NCBI RefSeq assembly: GCF_017916325.1
Contig: NC_090145.1
Location: 487,501-522,500 of the forward strand
Direction: 5' to 3'
DNA from: Leishmania martiniquensis
Lineage: Eukaryota; Euglenozoa; Kinetoplastea; Trypanosomatida; Trypanosomatidae
DNA length: 35,000 nt
A program made the translations under genes and the position numbers. Every line of letters starts with the position of its first letter. Position 1 is the stretch's first letter. Below the pieces are notes generated by a model that was not told where the DNA came from, did no database searches, and saw only the letters and a list, made by a program, of their open reading frames with translations. This document shows positions 1 to 9,000 of this stretch, in pieces.

Positions 1-184
1 TGTATGTACAGCAACAATGCGGAGGGGCGGGAGCTGGAGAGCGCTCGCGGAGCTGCTCCGAACACACATTCGTCTCAGCCTTCACCACCCTACCGTTGCT
101 GTAGGCGCACAAGAGGGTTGCCGCGGCAACGGCGACGCAGAAAAAGGTGGCGAAGGGCTCAGTGCTATGAAACCGCGAAAGCTG
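1..184 (-). other. 3' flank of the 1130-residue gene
   Basis: This short stretch lies downstream of the stop codon at 185-187 on the minus strand and is probably 3' UTR. It is GC-rich and short reading frames cross it in several frames, but none shows a recognisable protein. I see nothing else in it. Confidence 0.5.
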
Positions 185-3100
185 CTAAAGCGCTGTCGAC
201 GAGGCGGCGACCCCAACAACCGTCGGCGGAAGCTGGTATCTCCGACGGTCCACCTCACGCGCCACCTTGCGCTGGCGAGCTCGGCATACTGGCAAGACAT
301 CGCGCAATGCGGCACCAATGAGGCTGTCTGTCATGCACAGAAGCGGTGCGTTAGCAGATGCCTTCTGCTGATGCGGATAGAAAACGGCGGCAGAGAGCGG
401 CGACGGCGCGGCTCTTCCAGCCCTCGCCAAAATCTGTGCGGCACCTGCCTCTCTCACGGCTGACGCTGAGGCGTAATCCGTTGTGTACGCTCGGGCGCTG
501 CTTTCGCTGGCCCCTGCGAGCGCAGAGGACGACGACTGCTGCTGCTGCTGTCCCCGGCAAGAGCCCGACGGGCACGGGCACGGGTGATAGTGATAGACAG
601 CGGCAAAGGGGGCACGCGCTGCGGCGGCCGGGGCCCACATGCGTTTGACGTCCCGCCAGACAGCCGCCGAGCTCCGCGACGGAGGACGCGGCTGCGGATG
701 CGCGCGCCGGCTCACCATACCGCTGCTGGCGGGGAGCTCATTCGAGGCCGCAGCGGCCTTGGCGGTTGCGCCTCGGCAGTCGTCGTGGTCTGTGACACGT
801 CGATGTGCCGCGTTGCAGCCTCCCGCGCTCACAGGCCGCTGCACCAAGGCGCTAACAGGACGCTTGATGCCCCCGCCATCACAGTCGCCGCGCGTATCTG
901 CGACGCCGGCGTTGCGCGGGGAGTGCCTTGACGTTCGCCGCAGTTGTTTCGGCTGCCGCGCCGTACTGCTGCTGTTGTACCTGTAGCGACTGCTCCGCGG
1001 CGTGCCGGTGCCGTGCTCAGGAATGGTGCTGCTGATACCCTCCATGGAGCGATGGTGGCAGTGAAGGTGATGGCGATGTCTGCGATGACCATCTGGGTGG
1101 CTATGATGGGCATCGGCTGCAGCCGTGGTAGCACCGGCACCGCGGCTGCGGCGCCGTGCCACACGCCAGTGAAAGCCGTTGCTGCTCTGCAGGAAGATCC
1201 GCTCAGCGATGTGGGAGCGCTGTTGATGACGGGAGTACGCAGGCGAGGCTGCGTCAGGAGCTGCGCAGTCGTCCCCGGTACGCATCCTAGCACCTCCGTC
1301 CTCTCGCACAGCGCGCACGCCCCTCTCACGTGATGGCGATGACCCGGCGGACGATGCGGGAGTGGTGGTGGTCATGGTGGTGCCACTGCTTTCCCTGCAC
1401 AGGGCTTCCTGCTGCTCGCGGCTTCCGCGGCGCCGGTGCTTTTCCTCTGTTGCCGGCGCCACCTCTGCCTTGCTTCGGTGGGCGTCATCGACATCGCCGG
1501 GGCGTGTGGCGACTGCACCGCTGGACGAAGTGGAGAAGATGATAGGTGGCGTCTTTACTGCTGTACCGCCGACAGCCGTGACGACTGTCCCGGCGACGGC
1601 GTGCGCGCCCATCAATGGTGGTGGCAGCGGCCCTGCGGCCGAAATGCCACCACCGGCTCCGACCGTCCCACGTGCGTCCATCAGCAGTGCGTCGGCGAAG
1701 GCCTCCACCGGAGAGGACTGTGGGCCCATTAGCACCGCCGCGTCTGTGTGCCTCTGCGGGAGCGCCGCCTCAGTCGGCTCAGGTGCAGGTGGGACAGACC
1801 TGGTAAGAGAGTTCACTATGAGTGGAGACGCTTGCGGTGGCAAGCGCTGGCCATCTTCCCCCTTTGGCGCCACAGCCGGCCGCTGCTGCTGGCTGAGACG
1901 CCTTGAGCTGCTGTTAGTGGCACTGTGTCGCGCATCTGTTTCCCGCAGTCGCTCCAGCTGCAGTGTGCGCCGGCGATGGCTGCTGCGCCTCGGCGCGTCT
2001 ATAAGCCCCACGGCTGGTACTCGCGCCGGTGTGGCTGCCGACAGACCGGCAGCGTCAGCACTGCGACTACGGCTGGCACTCGCTTGTCGGGAGCCGCCGC
2101 GGTCGCTCGACGGCGCTGCTGCTGCGGCTGTCGATAGCGTCACTGGATGCAGCGGCTTCTGCGAGTGAGCGCAGCGCTGTTGCTTTTCCGAGGACGCGGC
2201 CGTGCTGGTGGTAGCGGAGGACGAGGTGTCGCCGTACATCGTGTCGACACTGTACATGCCGCGGCCGTCAACGCGGCGCTGCCGCATCGTTTGCAGCATC
2301 ATCGCGAGTGGTGGGCTTCGGTCGCGTCTGTCCTCCATCGAGGCACCGACGCCCGTGCGCTGTCGCGGTGGTGTCGCGGTAGTCGCCGGCACAGAAATTA
2401 TTGTCGCCCTCCGTTGTGCGGCTACCATCCCCTCCTTCCGCTGCTTGCGCTGCCGTCGAAGTACTTCGCGGTGCTGACGCTGCTGATGCTCCAGCTGCAT
2501 GAGATAGCCTTGGTACTCGACGAGAGAGGCTGGAATGGGAGAAGAGGAGGGCGGTGGTGGCGGCGGTTGAGGCTGTTGCTGCTGCTGCAACGGTGGGTGA
2601 TGCGTAACGGAAATGCCTGCCCCAGCGGGGATGCTGAGCCCGCTGACTTCATGTGGTGGCAATGATAGAAGAGTGCCACTGGTAGCCTGGGAGCTCGACT
2701 GCCATGGGCCAAGAGACAACTGTGATGCAGCGTCGGGGGTGTTCGCATGGTGATCTTCGACGGATGCCACCGCCACCTGCGCATGCCGAGCACGGTGTAA
2801 TGGTTGCTGCGACTGCTGCTGGCGAAGGGTCGTGTGCATCGCGGCCTCACCCTCGAGCCATGTGTGCTTCGCTCGCTCGATAGACTCGAGGCGCATTGCC
2901 GGATTAGCCTTCTCGACGGGGGCGGTGAGGCGGCGGTGCAGGCTTGCCGCCGATGGAGCTGCCACCGTCTGCTCAGCGCCGATCCGCACCCGCGGCACAC
3001 TCTCTGTCGTGCTGGCCTCAGATGAAAGCGGCACCCCCCTCTCCTGCAGCTGCAGTTTCTGGAGGCGAACGATGTCCTCGAGGTCTTGCTGAATCGCCAG

Positions 3101-3577
3101 GAGGTAGTGAGATGAGGTGAGGCTGGACGAGTGACTACTGCTGATGCGGCTGCGGGTTTCCCCGCCGTCATCGGCGTCCTTGTCGAGGAGGCTACGTGGG
3201 ACGGAGGACGAGGGGAGCGGCACCGCCGAAGTTGGTGCAGCCGTCGAGTGCTGCATCCAAAGGGGAGGCGGCGGTTGGAGAGCGACGGCAGCCGTGCCTA
3301 TGAAGCGCTTATGCTCCGCTTGGCAACGTCCGATCGTGCTCAAGGAAGCCACTTCCGCAGGACGCCGCACATGCCCTGCGCGGTCGCTGCCGCTGCTGCT
3401 TCTACTGGAGGTGGCCACCACGTGGCTAAGGCGCGGATCGAGGGGGTTCCTGTCGCTGGCCGCAGTTTCGCCAGTGGCGTAGCTGCACTGAAGCCGCGTC
3501 GGAGGCGCCACCTCGGCGTGTTCGCCGTGATCGAGCCCCGCGGGGGGAGGTGGAGGAATGTGAAGTGCACTGCTCAT
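185..3577 (-). CDS. Hypothetical low-complexity protein, 1130 residues
   Basis: I do not recognise a family. The ATG at 3577-3575 is the first in the frame, and a candidate splice acceptor lies about 37 bases upstream. Most of the protein is Ser/Ala/Arg/Pro/Gln-rich and probably disordered. Two short islands look structured: a helical segment near residues 157-180 (motif QQDLEDIVRLQKLQLQERG) and a charged helix near 353-383 (YQGYLMQLEHQQRQHREVLR, continuing Arg/Lys-rich). Just before the second lies a Gln run followed by a Pro run (about residues 330-343). A His-rich patch is encoded near 1034-1110. No membrane segment or signal peptide is evident. The islands suggest a coiled-coil scaffold or cytoskeletal protein, but that is a guess. 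The reading frame itself is secure because 1130 codons are open with codon use like the neighbours. Confidence 0.8.
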   Translation of the reverse strand: MSSALHIPPPPPAGLDHGEHAEVAPPTRLQCSYATGETAASDRNPLDPRLSHVVATSSRSSSGSDRAGHVRRPAEVASLSTIGRCQAEHKRFIGTAAVALQPPPPLWMQHSTAAPTSAVPLPSSSVPRSLLDKDADDGGETRSRISSSHSSSLTSSHYLLAIQQDLEDIVRLQKLQLQERGVPLSSEASTTESVPRVRIGAEQTVAAPSAASLHRRLTAPVEKANPAMRLESIERAKHTWLEGEAAMHTTLRQQQSQQPLHRARHAQVAVASVEDHHANTPDAASQLSLGPWQSSSQATSGTLLSLPPHEVSGLSIPAGAGISVTHHPPLQQQQQPQPPPPPPSSSPIPASLVEYQGYLMQLEHQQRQHREVLRRQRKQRKEGMVAAQRRATIISVPATTATPPRQRTGVGASMEDRRDRSPPLAMMLQTMRQRRVDGRGMYSVDTMYGDTSSSATTSTAASSEKQQRCAHSQKPLHPVTLSTAAAAAPSSDRGGSRQASASRSRSADAAGLSAATPARVPAVGLIDAPRRSSHRRRTLQLERLRETDARHSATNSSSRRLSQQQRPAVAPKGEDGQRLPPQASPLIVNSLTRSVPPAPEPTEAALPQRHTDAAVLMGPQSSPVEAFADALLMDARGTVGAGGGISAAGPLPPPLMGAHAVAGTVVTAVGGTAVKTPPIIFSTSSSGAVATRPGDVDDAHRSKAEVAPATEEKHRRRGSREQQEALCRESSGTTMTTTTPASSAGSSPSRERGVRAVREDGGARMRTGDDCAAPDAASPAYSRHQQRSHIAERIFLQSSNGFHWRVARRRSRGAGATTAAADAHHSHPDGHRRHRHHLHCHHRSMEGISSTIPEHGTGTPRSSRYRYNSSSTARQPKQLRRTSRHSPRNAGVADTRGDCDGGGIKRPVSALVQRPVSAGGCNAAHRRVTDHDDCRGATAKAAAASNELPASSGMVSRRAHPQPRPPSRSSAAVWRDVKRMWAPAAAARAPFAAVYHYHPCPCPSGSCRGQQQQQSSSSALAGASESSARAYTTDYASASAVREAGAAQILARAGRAAPSPLSAAVFYPHQQKASANAPLLCMTDSLIGAALRDVLPVCRARQRKVAREVDRRRYQLPPTVVGVAASSTAL

Positions 3578-3613
3578 CCGTAATGGAGCCTCGCTTTCTT
3601 CACCAGAGGCAAA

Positions 3614-3704
3614 CTGTAGGGCCCAAGGGTAAGAGGGGGCACAGACAGCCGGCGATTTTCCCAGAGGGTAAGGGGGAGGGGGGAGGAGAGGAGAGGAGAG
3701 GGAG
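3614..3704 (-). promoter_or_regulatory. Candidate trans-splice acceptor for the 1130-residue gene
   Basis: The plus strand is almost pure purine at 3662-3704, giving a long polypyrimidine tract in the transcript. The first AG after it on the minus strand is at 3615-3614, leaving a 5' UTR of about 36 bases before the ATG at 3577. The first-AG rule for trypanosomatid trans-splicing supports the choice. It is not proven without spliced-leader reads. Confidence 0.5.
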
Positions 3705-4659
3705 CGCCGCTGCGGCTGGTCTCTGTGCTCGTGCGTGTGGGGACGCAGACAGAGGTGCGGCTATCGGCCGAGGGAGAGAGCGGAGAGGTAGGTGGGGCCG
3801 TCTGCAGTGTGTGTACGTGTGTGTGTGTGGGCGGCAGACGCGTGCGCACCAACGACACGGACACAAACAGCCGCACCAGAGCGAGCGAAGGGCGTTACAC
3901 GGTATGTGGGTGAGGGTGAGGGTGGTGGTGGGGAGGTGCCGTCGCATTCTGGACAGATACGGGGTGGCCGTGACGGTGGTCGCTTTAACATATTTTCTTC
4001 GCTTTACAGCCGCTCGCCTACTCCGTCTGGTTCAGAGATGCACGCAGAAGCCCCATCGGCTCGGCTTGCACGGAGAGGTCTTGTCAGTGCGTGAGGGCGT
4101 GAATGCGCATGCTTGTGGCGGAGTGAACTCGATATGCACGCACCTCTGCCCACCCTTGCACACCAGCGTGCGCATCTGCTCGCATGCACAGACACTCAGA
4201 CAGAGAAACGAATGGAGATGAGATCGAACATGAGAGAAGGGGTGGTGGTGGTGGAAGAGACACACAGAGCGCAAGGACGAGATAGAGGAGGCCCCCTCCC
4301 CCCTTTTTCTTTTTTCAAACCCAAGGGCAGCCCATAGCCGAGGCAGGAGCGCGGCGTTATCGAACAGAGAGCAGTCGCGGATGCGCGCATCGAGTGGAGG
4401 AGGAGGGGGAGGGGAGGCAGACATGCCAGCGGAAGGGGGGCCGGAGCATACATGTAGCGCACCTGCACCAGCCACGCTCCACCCACACCGACTGCGAGGC
4501 AGAACGCTTTCTTCCTCGTGAGCGATGCGCTCCGCGATGGGGAATGCACAGCTTTGCCCACCCACCCGCGCCATCTTCGACACCACCAGCCACCTCTGCT
4601 CGCTGCCGGCCGACTTGCCTCGACTCCTTTTCCTTCGCTCACTAATGGGGACGGGCTTG
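3705..4659 (-). other. Intergenic stretch, probable FKBP gene 3' UTR
   Basis: This stretch lies between the FKBP stop codon (4660) and the splice tract of the next gene. It holds a short GT run near 3810-3828, purine runs near 4390-4445 and a T-rich patch near 4306-4315. Minus-strand frames here (for example 4032-4586) give Ser/Cys/His-rich translations without domain character. I see no gene. Confidence 0.5.
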
Positions 4660-5139
4660 TTACAGGTCCGCGTAGACCTTGGAGAGGGCCTGCTCGAGCT
4701 TCTTGTGACCTTCCGTGCCTGGCTTGCCGCCCTGCGTCACTTTCAGGAGGCGCATCTTGAACACAAGAGCTGCGTTAGGCGGAATGACGCCACCGGCGCC
4801 GCGCGCTCCGTACGCGAGCTCCGGTGGTAGGTAGACCTCCCACTCCTCTCCCTCCACCATGTACTGAAGGGCCTCGGTCCACCCCTTGATCACCTGGTTC
4901 GGCGAAAACGTGGCGGGGTGGCCGCGATCCATGGAGCTGTCAAACACCTTGCCGCTCGTCAGGGAGCCGTGGTAGTGTACCGAGCAGGGGTCCGACAGCG
5001 TTGGCGACTTTTTGGAAGCCGCGTCCATCACCTTCGTCAGAATCGCGAAGCGCATGCCGCTCGGCAGTTTGTGCACGTTGGGCTTCGCATCCACGCCCGC
5101 CATGAATGCTTGGTCCGCAGCGTTCATCTGCTTTGGCAT
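4660..5139 (-). CDS. FKBP-type peptidyl-prolyl cis-trans isomerase, 159 residues
   Basis: This enzyme catalyses cis-trans isomerisation of Xaa-Pro bonds and is the kind of protein bound by FK506 and rapamycin. The FKBP fold covers about residues 45-135. Expected pocket residues are present: Tyr56 (VHYHGSL), Phe66-Asp67 (KVFDSS), Phe78, the VIKGW motif at 83-87, Tyr110 in ELAYG, Ile119 in GVIPPN, and Phe127. The spacing between the first Phe strand and VIKGW is like the Mip/FkpA-type and FKBP12-like single-domain enzymes. There is no signal peptide or membrane segment, so it is probably cytosolic. A C-terminal tail of about 20 residues (KKLEQALSKVYADL) extends past the domain and looks helical. 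The start is the ATG at 5139-5137; a second in-frame ATG lies four codons later. The frame stays open upstream, but that part reads through low-complexity intergenic sequence and is rejected. Confidence 0.95.
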   Translation of the reverse strand: MPKQMNAADQAFMAGVDAKPNVHKLPSGMRFAILTKVMDAASKKSPTLSDPCSVHYHGSLTSGKVFDSSMDRGHPATFSPNQVIKGWTEALQYMVEGEEWEVYLPPELAYGARGAGGVIPPNAALVFKMRLLKVTQGGKPGTEGHKKLEQALSKVYADL

Positions 5140-5303
5140 GCGAAGAGAAGGGAGCAGATGAGAAGTGGTGGCCACGTGCCGATCGCGTGTCTTGCTCTGT
5201 GTGCGTGCGTGTGTGTGGATGGGTGTATGTGTGCGCACACAGCTGCTGTCACTGAGGTGTTGGTGGTGGTGATGGGTGGGCAAACGGAATCTCTTCGCGT
5301 TTC

Positions 5304-5391
5304 CTGCGCATGGCGTGGGGAAAAAAATTGACGCGCCGTCAGTATATACGCGTGAGTGGCAGTGGGAGGAAGAGAGGAGGGGATGGGTGGG
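5304..5391 (-). promoter_or_regulatory. Candidate trans-splice acceptor for the FKBP gene
   Basis: A purine run at 5361-5391 on the plus strand gives a polypyrimidine tract on the transcript. No AG occurs on the minus strand from there until 5305-5304. Use of that AG would leave a 5' UTR of about 164 bases with no upstream ATG. Confidence 0.4.
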
Positions 5392-6014
5392 GGGGCGCGT
5401 GAGCGAGGAGTCTTCTCCTGCTCTTCCTCTGGTCACGGGCGCGTGCTGCCGTGCACCATCGCTGATCCAGCGCGTGCGCGCATGTCGACCCGCACGCGAG
5501 CATGCGTCATGATAACGTCTGTGGTGCTGCCGTTGACGCTCTCTAGATGGATGTTGCGACGGAATGCTGTCGATACCGCCCCTCTTCCGCCTTGCCTTCT
5601 TCCCCTTCCCTCGGCAAGAAAGAGGGCAACCGAGGAGTGGCGCGGGACAGGAGGGAGTTGGACGAGATGAGACGTTGGCCGAAGAGAAGCGCGCAGCATC
5701 GGGTGTGCTTGACTCTACATAAGAAGTAAATAAAGTGCAAAGGCAAAGGGGTGGGGGGAGGCAGGGCCGCCGCCTGCAGGTGCCGCGGAGAGCTGGATGG
5801 GTGGGAAAGGCGGTGGCCGATACACACACACACACACACATACACGCACAGAGCGATGACAGAGCCGCGAGGGGGAGGGGGGCAACACATGCAGCTGCTC
5901 TATGACCGAATACAGACCAGACAAGAGCGCGACAGAAGCAAAAAAGGGGGCATTGGGTGCCATGCGTGTGGGCGCGTGTGAGTGGATGTCAGAGAGGCTG
6001 AGGTGTGTCCCACC
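5392..6014 (-). other. Intergenic stretch, probable 3' UTR of the IQ-motif gene
   Basis: It contains a perfect AC dinucleotide run (5822-5840), purine runs near 5745-5760 and 5870-5882, and a short A/T-rich patch near 5718-5732. I see no coding signal on either strand. Confidence 0.5.
5822..5840. repeat. (AC)n microsatellite
   Basis: An uninterrupted AC run of 19 bases, followed by an imperfect continuation to about 5850. It lies in the gap between the FKBP and IQ-motif genes. Confidence 0.9.
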
Positions 6015-9000
6015 TTACTCGCCGTACAGGGCTGCCCATTTCAATACGCCCGCGTCTATATCGAAGGCGCGACTGGGCTGAGCTCCACCATCTCCCGGGG
6101 TTGTAGCGTCCGGGCTGCACAGGTAGTTGTAGAGCTGCACCCGCTCCACGTGCTGCTGCTCCTCAATGTACTGGCGCTCAAGCACACACAGGAGATCCAG
6201 CTCGGTGAACTGATCCTGCCAAACCAGCTGCCACACTTCTTCCCACTCGCGCCGCTTGCGCGCGCACTGGGCCACAGCGGCAGCACGATGGCGCCGCTCG
6301 CGCTGCGCCGCGAACCTGCGCCACGCCTGCTGGAGACGGCGCGCCGCCGAGCCCAGGAACGCTAACGTGGCCGCTGCATCCGCCTCTGTAGCGGCGGTGC
6401 GCTGCCGCGTCTGGTGCCGGCGCACGGCGCGCTGCAGCACAATGGCTGCGGCGTCTTCTCGCATCTCGCGAGCTGCGGTGGTGTGCACCGCGAGTTTTTC
6501 TGCCAGTATCATTCGCCGCCGCCGCTGCACCAGGGCTGCAGAGGCGTGCTCTCGGAGGAGAGCATGCAGGAGGCTGATGGCGCGCCGGCGCTGTGTTTCG
6601 AGGGCCTGAGCTGCGGCGAGCTGTCTCGCCTGCCCCGCCATGCGCATCCGGGCCACTTCTGCCCTGACCAAAGCGCCGCGGCCGGCCGCTTGAATCAAGA
6701 AAAGGTTCTCCATGAAGGTGCGCCCTCGGCGAGCCTTGAGGCGGCGCACGAGCAGCTGCGCCTGCGCACTGCGGCCAAAGCACTGGAGAAGGCGGAGGAC
6801 CTCGTAGGTGAGCGCCTCGCTCGCCAGCCTCTCCTGCTGCACTGTGCGGCGCAGCTGGCGCAGATAGCGGAGCTGGTGTCCTGCGGCGTAGCGTCGCCAG
6901 GCTCGCTGTATGCACAACGCCGACGTGCGCAGCTGCCGAGCGCGCCTTACCGCCAACTCCAGGCGACGACGTTCGACTGTACGACGCCAGCCCGCCGCAA
7001 TGCGTTGCGCCGCCTCTTCCCTGCTCTCTTCCAGTGCCAACACCTCGCGGCGAAGGCGATCCTGACGCCTGGCGTACTCCTGCAGCACAATCGTCAGCAC
7101 CGTCGTGGCGGCGTCGAGGCGCCGGCGGCGCTCGATCGCCTCTGCTTTTCGGGTCACGCGTAGCTGCGCCACACGACGGCGTGCTTGCATGCCGCGCACA
7201 CGCCTTTGGATCGTAGCCGCCGCGTAGGCCTGTCGCTCTGCCTCTGCCTGGAGGCGCTGCTGCTCCGCTACCTCTGCCGTGCGGCGGCGCCAGTACGCCT
7301 TCTCGACCACCACACGGCGCCACCACTGCTGCACCTTGACGGCAACGATTGCATACAATTGCAGCTGCGCGTCGTGGGCGATACTGAGCTCCTTGCACAA
7401 GCGGCGACGCTCACGCTGCCTTTGGAGCCAAAGCCGCACGGCACGAGTCAGCCGCAGGGCGGCGGAAACTTCTCGTTGCTCTTGCTCTCGCCGCTGCTTG
7501 TCGACTGCGGCGCGCGTATGCAGAGTTGCTATGCGCCTGCGCTGCTCCAGCACACACGCCAGATAGCCGTCGATCGCAAGCGCGGCTGCCTTCTGGATGG
7601 TGTAGACGTGCCGATAAAGGGCCTGACGACGGGCGCGCAGGATCTCCCGCGCCTTGGCCGCGCGCCATGCCATCTGAATTGTCAGCGCCGCCGTCGCGCG
7701 CCGCTCGTTAAGTTCCACGTAGTAGCTGATGATCTCGCGCTGGAACCGCGCATTGCGCTCTGGCAGCGTCTCCTCTTCCTCCTCGTCGACGTCGGTGCCG
7801 GCATCATCAACGGGCTGCGCGTGTGGTGCATGTTCTTCCTTGGGCCGCATACTGCTGCTGAAGCTGCTCATGAAGGACGAGTTGTGATACTGGCCGGCGG
7901 TGACGACAGAGTCGGCCATTGAAGACGCTGACGCACCAACAGCTTTCTCGTCAGTAGCACCGCCGCCAACGCCGCTACCGCTGCTATGCTGTTGCACAGC
8001 CTTGCTCTCGATGGTGGGGACACCTTCCACGGCAGCAGCGAGCGTCAGCGGCCCATCCTCATAGAGCTTGTCTTGCTGAGGTACTTGCACAGCTTCCGGT
8101 TGCTGTTGCTGCTGCTTCGGTTGGAGCAAGCCTGACGAGTGGGCGCCGCTTACTGGGAGCCCTACGGAGAAGTCGCGATCGCGTTTCCACCGCCGACGCG
8201 CTTGGCTGTCGGAGTCGACCCCGGAGTTGAGGGTGGTGGCGGACTCCGTCGGCTTAGCGGCCATGGCAGAAAGCAGCAGCGTCGCCGTCGAGGTCGGTGG
8301 GTTCCCTTTGCTGTCTCTGAGGCGCCGCGGTGGTTTCTTCTTCGCCTTGGCCGCCGCCGCGGCGGAGGCATCGTCCTCGCTGCTGGGAAGCGGCATCGCA
8401 TCCTTCACGGAGCTGTGCAGCGTAAACGCATCTTCCGGCCGCTGCAGCCGGTAGCAGTGCCGCAGCGATTGGCCGCCGGCCGACTTTACCGCTGACAGCC
8501 ACGATTGCGGCGGCGAGAGACGAAGCCGATTGGTGGCGCAGTCAGCTGCGGCTGCAGAAGCGGCCGCGGGGGACGCGAAGGACAAGGAGAAGGTGTACCC
8601 CGAAGAAGGGGCTCGCCCGCTACTGTGGGCACGTGCAGTTACTACTCCCGTTCCTGAGGACTGCGACGATGGCCCAGACCACGACAGTAGCGGAGGCGAC
8701 TGCGGCGGCCGCATCGGGCAAAGAGGGTGTGTGGCGACGGCCGGTGGGGGGCGCGGGGGTGCCAGTCGCGTCCCCTCAGGGGCAGAGCGCGGCGACGCCT
8801 GCTGCGGTGGCCGCAGTGCAGCTGTCGACACCGGTGGAAGAGGTGGCAAGCGGGCGCGAATGACAAGAGGCAGTGGCAGATTGCTGCCGCTGAGGGTTGC
8901 CGTGGGGCTATGGTGCGCGCCCGGTAAGGCTGCCGCACACGCGTGCATGTGCGATGCCGGTGCAGGCGCTGTGGGCTGCTGCTCGCTACTGGAAGCCACG

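Noticed and set aside
1362..2168. Plus-strand frame of 268 codons
   Set aside because: It is antisense to the low-complexity 1130-residue gene. Long shadow frames are expected in GC-rich repeats.
4032..4586. Minus-strand frame of 184 codons
   Set aside because: The translation is Cys/His/Ser/Pro-rich, like other non-coding frames in GC-rich DNA, with no conserved motif.
5140..5841. 234-codon N-terminal extension of the FKBP protein
   Set aside because: It is low-complexity, includes a CA-repeat translation, and would need a non-ATG start. The domain and a proper ATG begin at 5139.
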